DNA of 34,517 nt from Thioalkalivibrio sp. (GTDB lineage: Bacteria; Pseudomonadota; Gammaproteobacteria; Ectothiorhodospirales; Ectothiorhodospiraceae): the NCBI GenBank assembly GCA_003555285.1, contig PWGH01000137.1:1-34517 (forward strand). The letters run 5' to 3'. Positions 1 to 8,147 of the stretch are shown here, one piece after another. Position 1 is the first letter of the stretch. Each line of letters opens with the position of its first letter. The notes under the pieces were generated by a model that did not search any database, was not told where the DNA came from, and saw nothing but the letters and a program-made list of their open reading frames with translations. The translations under genes and the position numbers were made by a program.

Positions 1-1
1 C

Positions 2-499
2 CACGACGAGGCCCTGGGCTGGACCCTGGTGCATGCCGGGATCCCTCCGGCGTGGGACCTGGATCGCGCCCGCACCGAGGCGGCCGCGGTGAACGCGGTG
101 TTGCAGGAGCCCGTTCGTCGCGAGGCCTTTCTGGCCCAGATGTACGGCGACCACCCCGATGCCTGGGAGGACACGCTGGAGGGACCGGACCGTCTGCGCT
201 ACACGGTGAACGCCCTCACGCGAATGCGTTTCCTGCGCCCGAACGGCCGACTGGATTTCAGTGACAGCGGTCCGCCAGCGCAGGCAGCGAAGGGGCTGAC
301 TCCCTGGTTTGCGGTACCCGAACGGGCGATGGCCGGTCACCCTATCGTGTTCGGCCATTGGTCGGCCTTCGGGTTTCAGCGCGGGCCCGACTGGCTGGCC
401 CTAGACAGCGGCTGTGTGTGGGGCCAAAGCATGACCCTGGTTCGCCTCGATGCCGCCGCGCCCGACGAAATAACGTCTTGGCAGCAGCCCTGCGGCTGA
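2..499 (+). CDS. apaH: Symmetrical bis(5'-nucleosyl)-tetraphosphatase ApaH, 3' part only
   Basis: The gene is cut by the left window edge; an open frame runs from base 2 to a stop at 497-499, giving about 165 C-terminal residues. Visible ApaH hallmarks are the LVHAGIPPAWDL stretch near the edge, a GHWSAFG segment and the LDSGCVWG block followed by a VRLD strand, all typical of the C-terminal half of this calcineurin-like metallophosphatase. The family hydrolyses Ap4A symmetrically to two ADP in the cytoplasm. The N-terminal metal-binding motifs lie outside the window. In gammaproteobacteria apaH often follows ksgA and apaG, which would be further left. A 19-bp perfect hairpin lies 60 bp downstream. 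Identity is secure from the motifs; the start cannot be judged. Confidence 0.93.
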   Translation, partial: HDEALGWTLVHAGIPPAWDLDRARTEAAAVNAVLQEPVRREAFLAQMYGDHPDAWEDTLEGPDRLRYTVNALTRMRFLRPNGRLDFSDSGPPAQAAKGLTPWFAVPERAMAGHPIVFGHWSAFGFQRGPDWLALDSGCVWGQSMTLVRLDAAAPDEITSWQQPCG

Positions 500-560
500 A
501 GGGGTGCCTTCGTTTCACGGCTGCGCCGTTGACGTTTTTCCCCGACGCGTGGCCCTGCTG

Positions 561-602
561 GTTGGGTGGCCGCGGGTGAGCAATCACCCGCGGCCACCCA
601 AC
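561..602. repeat. Perfect 19-bp hairpin between apaH and the lipoprotein gene
   Basis: Arm GTTGGGTGGCCGCGGGTGA (561-579) is followed by the four-base loop GCAA and its exact reverse complement (584-602). As RNA this is an extremely stable stem with a GNRA-type tetraloop. There is no T-run on either side, so it is not a classical intrinsic terminator. It could be a REP-like dispersed palindrome, a 3' end stabiliser for apaH mRNA, or part of a factor-dependent terminator. Confidence 0.75.
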
Positions 603-645
603 GAAGCCGCGAGTTCCCACCATCGCCGCCTGGCGGCCGTATTGG

Positions 646-1254
646 ATGCAACGACTGATGATTCCCCGTTGGCTGCTGGCGTTCCTTCTCCTCCCGTTCC
701 TCGCCGGTTGCGCGAGTACGCCGCCTCGAGACACCCAGGATGCCTGCAGCATCTTCTCCGAGAAGGGGGGGCTGGTGAACAACTGGGACCGCCACAGTCG
801 GCGTGCGGAACGCGAATTCGGCGTCCCACAATCGGTGATCCTGGCCACCCTGTGGCAGGAATCCCGGTTTCAGGCCAAGGCACGTCCACCGCGAAACCGC
901 CTCCTCGGGTTCATTCCCTGGAAACGACCGTCCAGTGCCTATGGCTATTCGCAGGCCCTGGACTCGACTTGGGAGTGGTATCGCGAAAGCACTGGCGCCA
1001 GTCGGCTGACCCGGCGTTCCAATTTCAAGGACGCCGCCCACTTCGTCGCCTGGTATCACGCCCAATCGCATCGGCTCAATGGCATTGCCCGCAACGACGC
1101 CTACAACCTCTACCTCGCCTACCACGAAGGCCATGGCGGCTACCGCCGCGGCACCTATCGCAGCAAACCCTGGCTGATCGATGTGGCCCACAAGGTGCAG
1201 CGCATGGCCACCACCTACGAAACTCAACTCCAGCAGTGTGGGCGCCGCCGTTAA
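646..1254 (+). CDS. Lipoprotein with SLT-type lytic transglycosylase domain
   Basis: The 202-residue product begins with a lipoprotein signal: a charged start, a hydrophobic stretch at about residues 9-20 and the lipobox LAGC with Cys22 as the lipidation site. The mature part carries the soluble lytic transglycosylase signature: a WQESRF motif whose Glu72 matches the catalytic acid, followed by a GYSQ segment and STWEWY. Family members cleave the glycan strand of peptidoglycan to form 1,6-anhydro-muramic products, here probably from the periplasmic face of a membrane. The product is shorter than full Slt or MltC and has no obvious extra domain. The start is the first ATG and lacks a clear ribosome binding site; the ATG at 658 is an alternative that keeps the signal peptide. 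It converges on the Pro/Gly-rich lipoprotein gene, with 238 bp between them in which I see no gene. Confidence 0.82.
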   Translation: MQRLMIPRWLLAFLLLPFLAGCASTPPRDTQDACSIFSEKGGLVNNWDRHSRRAEREFGVPQSVILATLWQESRFQAKARPPRNRLLGFIPWKRPSSAYGYSQALDSTWEWYRESTGASRLTRRSNFKDAAHFVAWYHAQSHRLNGIARNDAYNLYLAYHEGHGGYRRGTYRSKPWLIDVAHKVQRMATTYETQLQQCGRRR

Positions 1255-1492
1255 AGGCCGGGCACACCGCCCAAAAGCATCTTCCAGACCATCCGTCAGG
1301 CCGGTTCCTGCTCGGATCGGCCGAGATCCATGGTACCGGGGTCCATGGTCCTACCTCGACCGATCCGGTTGGCGTCGAAACGGGAGAGGGCAAAATCCGC
1401 CGCTGGCACAGCCGTACTTTATGCAGCGCCCCGCGCGACGAGAGGTCCGCTTGCGTTGCGGCCCCGCCCGCGGATCAGGTCTTCACCCGCGT

Positions 1493-1801
1493 TTACTGAC
1501 CCGGCTGCGGCTCACCGCCCGGCTGGCCCGGTTGCTGCCCTGGCTCCCCAGGTTGCTGACCCGGTTGTTCACCGGGCTGCTGCGGGGGTTCACCGGGACC
1601 CGGATCACGGGGTTGGTCGGCAGGACCGGGTTCCCCGGGCTCACCGGGCTCCCCCGGACGGGGCTCGGTGGGTGCGGGCTCATCGACCGGCTGCTCCCGC
1701 TCACAGCCGGTGACAAACGACACTGACCCCAGCGCAAAGGCCAACAGGATCAGCAGACGTAACAAGATACGAGAGAAACTTCTGGTTCTTTCCAGAGTCA
1801 T
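1493..1801 (-). CDS. Small lipoprotein with Pro/Gly/Gln/Glu-rich tail
   Basis: The 102-residue product has a basic N terminus, a hydrophobic segment at about residues 12-30 and a VTGC lipobox with Cys33. After a short acidic linker the rest, from about residue 40, is low complexity, built of repeated PGEPGEPG, QPGEQPGQQPG and GQPGG blocks with no predicted fold. A strong AGGAG lies upstream of the ATG. I recognise no function. Such tails often act as flexible spacers that project from the membrane or contact peptidoglycan, which is inference here. The repetitive DNA makes length variation between strains likely. Confidence 0.72.
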   Translation of the reverse strand: MTLERTRSFSRILLRLLILLAFALGSVSFVTGCEREQPVDEPAPTEPRPGEPGEPGEPGPADQPRDPGPGEPPQQPGEQPGQQPGEPGQQPGQPGGEPQPGQ

Positions 1802-1982
1802 TGGCTTCTTCTCCTAGTCGGATCATGGATTTTTCAGGTCACGGAATGATCTCGAAGCGGCCTACCCTCGTGGGATCCGGCGTCCGCTGGATCGTTGCAG
1901 CCACGGTCTGGGCGGTCTGACTGGATAGCCAACACCATGATTTATGCCACCCGACGGAATGTCCATGGGTGATCGCTAGTAC

Positions 1983-1998
1983 TGTGAAATACCTCACA
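1983..1998. promoter_or_regulatory. Perfect CRP-type operator (TGTGA-N6-TCACA)
   Basis: The sequence TGTGAAATACCTCACA matches both half sites of the classical CRP/Vfr consensus exactly. It lies 99 bp before the DUF1328 start codon, a distance compatible with an activator site. A Crp/Fnr-family regulator is encoded next door on the opposite strand, but its recognition helix differs from that of CRP, so the cognate protein may be a CRP/Vfr orthologue elsewhere. Confidence 0.55.
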
Positions 1999-2021
1999 TG
2001 CCGGAGCAAAAGGAATCCCCT

Positions 2022-2037
2022 CTTAACCTGGGTTAAG
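2022..2037. promoter_or_regulatory. 7-bp perfect palindrome upstream of the DUF1328 gene
   Basis: CTTAACC-TG-GGTTAAG is a perfect inverted repeat centred about 68 bp before the DUF1328 start and 39 bp downstream of the CRP-like box. The size and position suit a dimeric regulator site, but no regulator can be assigned from sequence alone. The two sites suggest that the small membrane gene is controlled by more than one input. Confidence 0.4.
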
Positions 2038-2081
2038 GCTAGCTACGCCCCGCGCGCCATAGACTCGAGGGAAACGCCAAA

Positions 2082-3095
2082 TCAAGGAGAATCCCCATGA
2101 TCTACTGGGCGCTGCTCTTTCTGATCGTTGCGATTGTGGCTGGAGCACTCGGTTTGACCGGCGTGGCCGGGGCGGCCACCAGCATTGCATGGATCCTCTT
2201 CGTGGTCGGCCTGATTCTCGCGGTCATCTTCTTCATCACCGGTCGGCGCCCTCCGGTGTGAAGGTCGGTCATCGACCGGCGGGCATTCGGGCACGCTCCG
2301 CAAGTCCGGAACCTTGCGCTCCGGGACCTCCAGGCCCGGCAGCGTCGCGCCTGAAAGACGCGGGGCCTTGAGAAACCGAACCCACGAATCGGCGCTCACC
2401 GGGCCTTTCGCCCGCAGATAACGTCCATCGAAATCGGCATAGGCTCTGAGCCTTTCGGGCGCCCGAATCCACACCATTCGATCCTTCATTTCCATCAGCC
2501 CCTGCTGCTTGAGCTGCCGCAGGCTGCGGCTGACGTGCACCGAAGACAGCCCCAGGGCATCACCGAGGACGGCTTGATTCAGCGGACACTCGAAAGGCCC
2601 GTCCGAGGCGTGCAGCCGAGCCTGCAACTCCAAAAAGAAGTGCCCCAACCGCTGGGCCGCAGAACGGCGACCGATGCTGACGATCCGCTCGACCAGCAGC
2701 GCCTGTTCCTGGATCGCCACGTCCAGGAGCAACGCACCCAATTGAGGCGAATGCTGGAACAGCGCATGGAGATGCTCGCGATGAAGCATACCGACCTCAA
2801 CCTCGGTCAAGGCCAGGAAGGAGCCCTTGGGACCGCCCAGGAACAGTTCCCGCAACCCCATGACCTGACCGGGCAGGAAGATGTCCACGACCTGGCGCCG
2901 GCCATCGGACAGGCTGCGCCAGGAGCAGGCCCAACCCCGACGCACTGTGAAACAACAGGGCCCCGACGCGTCGATTCCGCCCATGCGCGAGTTCTCGGCA
3001 TGCAGCCGCGAGGCCCCGTCCAAGGCGAGCAACGCGCCGGGTTCGACCCCCTGCAGCCGGGCCAGGTGCACCAATCGATCGAGGGTACGGATCAT
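2082..3095 (-). CDS. Crp/Fnr-family transcription regulator with long antisense C-terminal extension
   Basis: The start is the ATG at 3095, preceded by GAGAGG; an upstream extension of the frame has no support. Residues about 20-130 form a cyclic-nucleotide-binding-like barrel with the [14 protein letters not shown] stretch typical of the family, then the long dimerisation helix, and a winged HTH at about 165-215 with the [15 protein letters not shown] recognition region. I see no FNR-type N-terminal cysteine cluster, so iron-sulfur oxygen sensing is unlikely. The homologous region ends near residue 230, a normal length for this family. The frame nevertheless continues to 337 residues, and residues 279-337 are the antisense of the whole DUF1328 gene. 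The stop codon at 2082-2084 touches that gene's ribosome binding site. The last hundred residues are polar and look like translated antisense, yet no earlier in-frame stop exists. The ligand is unknown. Confidence 0.8.
   Translation of the reverse strand: MIRTLDRLVHLARLQGVEPGALLALDGASRLHAENSRMGGIDASGPCCFTVRRGWACSWRSLSDGRRQVVDIFLPGQVMGLRELFLGGPKGSFLALTEVEVGMLHREHLHALFQHSPQLGALLLDVAIQEQALLVERIVSIGRRSAAQRLGHFFLELQARLHASDGPFECPLNQAVLGDALGLSSVHVSRSLRQLKQQGLMEMKDRMVWIRAPERLRAYADFDGRYLRAKGPVSADSWVRFLKAPRLSGATLPGLEVPERKVPDLRSVPECPPVDDRPSHRRAPTGDEEDDRENQADHEEDPCNAGGRPGHAGQTECSSHNRNDQKEQRPVDHGDSP
2097..2261 (+). CDS. DUF1328 family small membrane protein (YtjA-like)
   Basis: A 54-residue product starts [16 protein letters not shown] and continues through a Gly/Ala-rich turn to a second hydrophobic segment, ending TGRRPPV. 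Two membrane helices at about residues 3-20 and 30-48, the GLTGVAG turn and the terminal GRR match the DUF1328 family. AAGGAGA at 2084-2090 gives a good ribosome binding site. The family has no established biochemical role; some members have been linked to stress conditions. A perfect CRP-like box and a second palindrome lie upstream. The regulator gene on the other strand reads entirely through this gene in antisense. Confidence 0.85.
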   Translation: MIYWALLFLIVAIVAGALGLTGVAGAATSIAWILFVVGLILAVIFFITGRRPPV

Positions 3096-3317
3096 CGTCT
3101 CTACCTCTCCCTGTTGGATTGAACCCACCCGACTCGGCCACAAGGGCCAACAGCCGCCTAATCGCGGCACGCCACAGCGCCACCCACCAGTAGCCCCCAG
3201 CCGTTGGTTTTTCACGATTCCCGCCCGCGCCATTCGGCCATCCGGCTATACTGAGCCAAACAACGCCCGAATGGAATCGAACACTCTGGCTTAAGTCCAT
3301 GTTTATAATGGAATATT

Positions 3318-4313
3318 ATGCATCTTTTCGTCGCACTGCTGATCGCCTTCGGGCTTCTGTTCCTGCCGCCGGCGTTGACTGCGAATGATCCGGATGCAAC
3401 GGAGGCCAGCCCCGCCGCGACGGCGGTCGCTGACGAGGCCGGCGGCGAAGAATCCGCTGCCGAGGCCGCGTTGACCGGAACCCGGAAGATCCTGCACGGC
3501 AGCGCCCATTGGCTGGTGATGAACGTCGACAGCTGGTTCGGCGACAAACCCTTCGAGGACGCCGGGCGCGTCGAGGGATTGCTGCGCGTACGCGGGTTGT
3601 ACCAGGAGGACGAAGGCTTTCGTACAGACCTGAGGTACCGACTGCAGGTGCGGATGCCGAATGTGAGCGAACGCGGGTACGCCTTCCTCGGTCGCGACAA
3701 TGAACAGGAAACGATCCAGGACGAACCGGAGGCGTTCCGGCGCGCACAGCGACTGCGTCAGGACACGCGCGACGAAGATCAGACGTTCTTCGCCGGACTG
3801 GGCTATCTGCTGCGCGACAACCTCGATCTGCGCCTCGGGGTGCGTAGCGGCATCAGGCCCTATGCGCAGGCCCGATACCGCAAGGGCTGGTGGCTGACCG
3901 ACGCCGCCAACGTCGAGTTTCGGCAAACCGTCTTCCTCGCCGTTCGCGACGGCCTGGGCACCACCACCTCGGTCGACTATGCCCAGGCGTTGAATACCCG
4001 GACTGCCCTGCGCTGGCGGAACACGGCGACGATCAGCACCGAAACCGAAGGTGCGGCCTGGGCCACCAGCGTGGGTCTGTTCCAGGCCCTCCGGGGTCAA
4101 CGTGAGTGGTCCCTGGAGGCCCTGGCGAATGGCGCGACCGGCGAGCAGGTCGGCGTGCGTGAATACGGCGTAAGAGGCATCTGGAGCCAACCCCTGTACG
4201 AGGACTGGGTGATCGGCGAGGTGATCCTCGGGCATTTCTGGCCGCGCGACGATGTCGACCTGGAACGTCAGCAATATTGGGCCGGGGGGCTCGGCCTCAT
4301 CACCCATTTTTGA
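3318..4313 (+). CDS. Predicted outer-membrane beta-barrel protein, function unknown
   Basis: The 331-residue product begins with a Sec-type signal peptide (hydrophobic residues about 3-19, probable cleavage near LTA). Next comes an acidic, Ala-rich linker to about residue 50. The rest has repeated short amphipathic strands with aromatic girdles (for example RYRKGWWLTD, LYEDWVIGEV) and ends in ITHF. The C-terminal Phe after alternating hydrophobics is the usual recognition signal for the BAM machinery, so an outer-membrane barrel is the best structural guess. I do not recognise a named family. The ATG has only a weak GGA five bases upstream. The TATAAT at 3304-3309 is too close to the start to be a normal promoter unless the message is almost leaderless. 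The gene is divergent from the Crp/Fnr regulator and convergent with the AsmA gene. Confidence 0.7.
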   Translation: MHLFVALLIAFGLLFLPPALTANDPDATEASPAATAVADEAGGEESAAEAALTGTRKILHGSAHWLVMNVDSWFGDKPFEDAGRVEGLLRVRGLYQEDEGFRTDLRYRLQVRMPNVSERGYAFLGRDNEQETIQDEPEAFRRAQRLRQDTRDEDQTFFAGLGYLLRDNLDLRLGVRSGIRPYAQARYRKGWWLTDAANVEFRQTVFLAVRDGLGTTTSVDYAQALNTRTALRWRNTATISTETEGAAWATSVGLFQALRGQREWSLEALANGATGEQVGVREYGVRGIWSQPLYEDWVIGEVILGHFWPRDDVDLERQQYWAGGLGLITHF

Positions 4314-4368
4314 GCTGTCGTGTTGGCGTCGATATGGATGGATTCCACCGCGCCTGCGGCGTCTGCGC

Positions 4369-6297
4369 TCACTCCGGCGCGACCTCCATCTCGATATCTT
4401 CGAATAACTCCTGGCAGTCGCCGTCCTCCGCCAGACCCAACTCGATCAAGGGCACGATCGCAGCGAGCGGGGCGAGTAACGCGCCCAGGGCCAGCCCCAG
4501 CACCCCGCGCACCGCAATACCATCGGGATCGATCGCGACCTCGGGCGCACTGAAGCGACCGCCGATCTCGATGGGAACGCGCGCCCCGGCGATCTCCAGG
4601 GCCTTGGGTTCCCCGGAGACACGGAGATCCAGGGTCTCCTCACCGAGATCGACCGTACCCTCCCCGGCGATGATACTGTCTTCGGTGTCGAGGATCATCA
4701 CCTCGGTGTGCATCACGCCCTGCCGAAGATCGAAGGCGGCAAGGAAGCAGCGGATTTCCATCGGCTGCGGCTCGCCGTTGGCCAGGATCACGGCGAGCGC
4801 CTCGAGAAAACCCGCGTCAAGCAGGGCCAGTACCGACTCCGACACCCGACCGCGGCCCATGACCAGGGCGGCCTCGCCATCGGCCGTCGCCAACGCACCA
4901 CGTAGCGTGTCACCGGTGGAGGAAAACAGGATCCGGCCGTTCAGCGTGCCTTGTGCGGCACCCTCCGGCGCGACGCCGGCCAGCAGCGGGCCGAGCCCGA
5001 GCCCGGTGAGACGCAGGTCCACATCGGTTTCGACCGGAACGGCACCCGAATAGATCGACGCATACAGGTTGAATTCGCCGCCGGCCAGACCGAAGCGCCA
5101 TGGGGTCAGTTGCAACACGCCATCCTCGAGTTCGAGCAGCAACTCGACATCGTGGAACGGCAGCGCTCGCGCGATAACCCGCGTGCCGCGAAAATGCACA
5201 TCGGCGTCCACCGCGCGCAGCTGTTCGATCTGGAGCGGCGCATCGGGCAAAAGCCGTTCGGGCAGCGTCTCGGGAACGTCCTCGACCAGCGGCGGCGGCA
5301 CACCGATGACCGGGATGAGATCGACGATATCGAGTGCCTCGGAGACCAGATCCGCGGTGATCAGAGGCCGCTCGCGATCGGTTTCGACGTCGATCGTACC
5401 CGCAAGATCGCTGTCGCCGACGGTGCCCCGAAACGCTTCGTAACGCCAGTGGTGACCATCGCGAAGCAACCGCCCGGCGAGGTCGTACGGACGCGTCGAC
5501 GGCAGCGGGATCTGCAGCACGGGCGCAAGCCGGGCCGGATTGGGTCCGGTCACGTGAAACTCGGCATCCAGACCGTCGAAGGCCAACGGCGTCCCCAGAT
5601 AACCGGTCAGCCGCGCGGAGGTCGCCTCGATATCGATTTCGATTTCGAAGGGGTACGGAATGTCGGTTTCGCGAAGCATCAGCAGTGGTGCGCCGCCGGC
5701 ACGAATCGAGTACGCGCGCCCCTCGATTTCACCGTCGCCGTCCAGACGCACCGGGTAGGCGCCCGCCTCCGGACTCACCACCGCGGCGGCGGCCAACGTG
5801 GCCTCGAACGTGATGTCGCGCACGCGCTCGCGCAAAGTCAGCCGACTGTCCTCGATGATCAGGCGTTCGAGGTGGGGCACCTCGACCCGCTCCTCGGGCA
5901 GCGCGGGCAGCGCCTCGAGATCCCAGTTGGCACGACCCTGCGCATCGGTCTCCAGGTGGATCTGGGCACCGGTCACGCGCACCTCGGACACCACGACGTG
6001 CCCGCGCAACAGGCCGCGCAGGTCGAGATGAACCGCGAGCTCGGCAATCTCCACCATGTTGGGCGTATCGGCCCACTCGGCGTTGCCGAGCCGGATGTCA
6101 CGCGCCCGCAGTGAGGGAGTGAGCGAGAATTCGCCCTGCAAATCCCCTTCGATCGCGAAGTCCCGGCCGGTTTCCTGGGTCACCCAGTGGGCCAGTGGGC
6201 TGCGCAGCAGGTTCCAGTCGAACAACACAAGGCCGGCAATCACCGCCAATGCGATGAAGCCCACGATGCCTGCCGCCCATCCGACCGCGCGACCCAT
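4369..6297 (-). CDS. AsmA family protein
   Basis: The 642-residue product has an N-terminal membrane anchor (about residues 7-28) followed by FDWNLLRSPLAHWV and GRDFAIEGDL, the standard opening of AsmA/YhjG-type proteins. A long run of beta-strand-rich periplasmic sequence follows. The C-terminal AsmA-like segment (about residues 440-600) contains DAGFLEALAVILANGEP and GEETLDLRVSGEP, and a hydrophobic stretch LGLALGALLAPLAAIVPLIEL lies close to the end. AsmA-like proteins are repeat-beta-groove proteins thought to move or organise phospholipids between the inner and outer membranes. The ATG is preceded by GGGAG. The gene stands alone between the convergent outer-membrane protein gene and the end of the antiporter operon; 155 bp separate it from that operon and no terminator was seen there. 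Confidence 0.88.
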   Translation of the reverse strand: MGRAVGWAAGIVGFIALAVIAGLVLFDWNLLRSPLAHWVTQETGRDFAIEGDLQGEFSLTPSLRARDIRLGNAEWADTPNMVEIAELAVHLDLRGLLRGHVVVSEVRVTGAQIHLETDAQGRANWDLEALPALPEERVEVPHLERLIIEDSRLTLRERVRDITFEATLAAAAVVSPEAGAYPVRLDGDGEIEGRAYSIRAGGAPLLMLRETDIPYPFEIEIDIEATSARLTGYLGTPLAFDGLDAEFHVTGPNPARLAPVLQIPLPSTRPYDLAGRLLRDGHHWRYEAFRGTVGDSDLAGTIDVETDRERPLITADLVSEALDIVDLIPVIGVPPPLVEDVPETLPERLLPDAPLQIEQLRAVDADVHFRGTRVIARALPFHDVELLLELEDGVLQLTPWRFGLAGGEFNLYASIYSGAVPVETDVDLRLTGLGLGPLLAGVAPEGAAQGTLNGRILFSSTGDTLRGALATADGEAALVMGRGRVSESVLALLDAGFLEALAVILANGEPQPMEIRCFLAAFDLRQGVMHTEVMILDTEDSIIAGEGTVDLGEETLDLRVSGEPKALEIAGARVPIEIGGRFSAPEVAIDPDGIAVRGVLGLALGALLAPLAAIVPLIELGLAEDGDCQELFEDIEMEVAPE

Positions 6298-6452
6298 CGC
6301 CTGCTCCCGTCCTCATGACCCTGTCGGAATGACAAGGCCCTCGCAACCAGACCACCGCCAGAATTCCGATGCACGGCGGGGGGGCCGGTAACGGCCTCCC
6401 CTCGAGTATCCCGCCCGCGTTCTTGACCCGTCAAGGCGCCCGAGCCGCGGCA

Positions 6453-8147
6453 TCAGAACGCCAGCCCGTACCCGATCGCGGCGCCGAGCGCGACCGTGAC
6501 CAGCACCACGAGCTGTCCGATCCGGCGCCAGGTATGCAGGCGGCGTTCCCAGTGGGCCAACCGGACAGCAGCGGGAAACGACTCGATCATCGTGGTCGCG
6601 CGGACGGTCAGGGCGGACACCGAGTCCTCATAGACCGTTCCAAGGCGCGTCGCCACCGGCCAGCGCGCGGCGACCCCGGCCATCAGCAGGGCCACGATCG
6701 GCGGTACGAAGGCGGCAAGTTGTTCGGATCCGGTCGCGGCCGCCGCGAACATCGGGGTGCCGCGAAACACGAACCAGGGCAGGAACACCACACTGCCGAG
6801 CAACAGGATCCACGGCAGCTCCCGATGCCGTCCGGGCCTCGCGGCTTCGGCCGTTTCCGCCGGGGCCTCTGCCGGGTCCGGGGCCGGCCGGCGCCGGGTC
6901 AGGCTTAGGAAGCGCAGCATCAGGAGCGCACTCGCGACGCTGGTCAGGTACAGCAGGGCGGTCACGCCCCGTCCCGGTTCTGCCGCGGCCACGGCCAGAT
7001 CCAGTGCCGCCTTCGCGAGCACACCGCTGGTGCCCGGTGCCGCCGCCAGCGCCAGCGCGGGCAGCCACAGCGCGATCCACACCCCGCGGCGCCGCCGCCC
7101 TCGGGAGACGCCCAACAGGCCGACACCGAGGAACAGCGCCGCCTTCGCGAGCCCATGATGCAGCACGAACACGGCGATGGCCGCGATGGCCGCGCCGCCC
7201 GCCGCACCGGGCTGCAGCGCGAGCCCGGCCAGCACCGTGACCAGCCCCACCTGACTGACGCTGGACCAGCCCAGCAGCACCTTGGGATCCTGACTCAGCA
7301 ACCCGCGCAGTACGCCATAGAAGGCGCCGGCCACCCCCAGGCCCACCAGCAGCGGCACGACGACGGGCGCGAAGGCATCGCCATTCGGCTCCACCAGACG
7401 CAGCCACCCCAGGATCCCGGACTTGATCAGCACACCGCTCAGCACCGCGCTGGCGGCAACCGGCGCCACCGGATGGGCGCGCGGAAGCCAGCTGTGCAGC
7501 CCCAGCACGCCCAGCTTCAACCCGAAGGCCAGCGCCAGCAGCGCCAGGATCGGGCCGGACCGGTCGGCCGTGACGGCGTCGAACCGGGTATCGCCCTGTG
7601 CACCCGCGACCAGGGCCACGACGGCGACGAACAGCGCGACCTCGGCCACCAGCATCATCGCCAGATACAGCCGCCCCGCCGAGAGCGCCTGCGGCGTGCG
7701 TTCGAAAACCACCAGCCCGAGCGCCGCGAAGCTCATCAGCGCGAAGCCGGTGTATAGGGCCAGCAGGTCCTGCGCGAGGATCAGCGCCAGGTTTCCGGCC
7801 AGCGCGAGAAGCCAAAGCGCCCCGAAGCTCGGCGTACTTGTCTGTGCCGGACGCAGCTGCACCGCCATCCAGGCGGCCAACACCCAGATCAGCGCGGCGG
7901 GCAGCAGAAAGGCGCGCGCGGTCGCATCCATCGCAAACGACAGGCCGGCGGGAAGCAGCGGCACCACCAGCCCGATACCCTCGGGCAGCAGCAGTGCCGC
8001 GAGCAGCGCCGGAACCGCGGCGAACGGCAGGAACCGGCGCCGCGCGGCTGCGGGTGCGAGCGGCAGCACCAGGAGCAGCAACCAGGGCAGCAGCAGTGCG
8101 GCACCGAGCAGCGCGGTCTGCAATACGCCTCCGGACTCGGCGGTCAT
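6453..8147 (-). CDS. Second NuoL/MrpD-like proton-conducting subunit (D') of the Mrp/Mbh-like operon
   Basis: The ATG at 8147 overlaps the stop of the preceding mnhD as ATGA; the longer frame upstream is only a shadow. The 564-residue polytopic protein belongs to the proton-translocating transporter family shared by Mrp antiporters and complex I. It keeps the TM7 lysine (Lys211 in FGLKLGVLGLHSWLPRAH), the central HHGLAKAALFLG lysine and a lysine in GTSGVLAKAALDL. At the TM5 position where MrpD, NuoL and NuoM carry an essential Glu in a WELM-like motif, this protein reads GFALMSF, with Ala136. The C-terminal part after about residue 420 is more divergent and contains an Ala/Pro/Glu-rich loop. 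It is the last gene of the operon. It may be a structural or altered-coupling partner of MnhD rather than a second full antiporter. Confidence 0.85.
   Translation of the reverse strand: MTAESGGVLQTALLGAALLLPWLLLLVLPLAPAAARRRFLPFAAVPALLAALLLPEGIGLVVPLLPAGLSFAMDATARAFLLPAALIWVLAAWMAVQLRPAQTSTPSFGALWLLALAGNLALILAQDLLALYTGFALMSFAALGLVVFERTPQALSAGRLYLAMMLVAEVALFVAVVALVAGAQGDTRFDAVTADRSGPILALLALAFGLKLGVLGLHSWLPRAHPVAPVAASAVLSGVLIKSGILGWLRLVEPNGDAFAPVVVPLLVGLGVAGAFYGVLRGLLSQDPKVLLGWSSVSQVGLVTVLAGLALQPGAAGGAAIAAIAVFVLHHGLAKAALFLGVGLLGVSRGRRRRGVWIALWLPALALAAAPGTSGVLAKAALDLAVAAAEPGRGVTALLYLTSVASALLMLRFLSLTRRRPAPDPAEAPAETAEAARPGRHRELPWILLLGSVVFLPWFVFRGTPMFAAAATGSEQLAAFVPPIVALLMAGVAARWPVATRLGTVYEDSVSALTVRATTMIESFPAAVRLAHWERRLHTWRRIGQLVVLVTVALGAAIGYGLAF

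Noticed and set aside
1255..1492. Coding frames between the two lipoprotein genes
   Set aside because: The frames are Arg/Pro/Gly-rich shadows without ribosome binding sites or recognisable domains.
3301..3309. TATAAT just before the outer-membrane protein gene as a promoter
   Set aside because: It lies nine bases before the ATG, has no matching -35 box, and would give an almost leaderless message; kept only as a remark.
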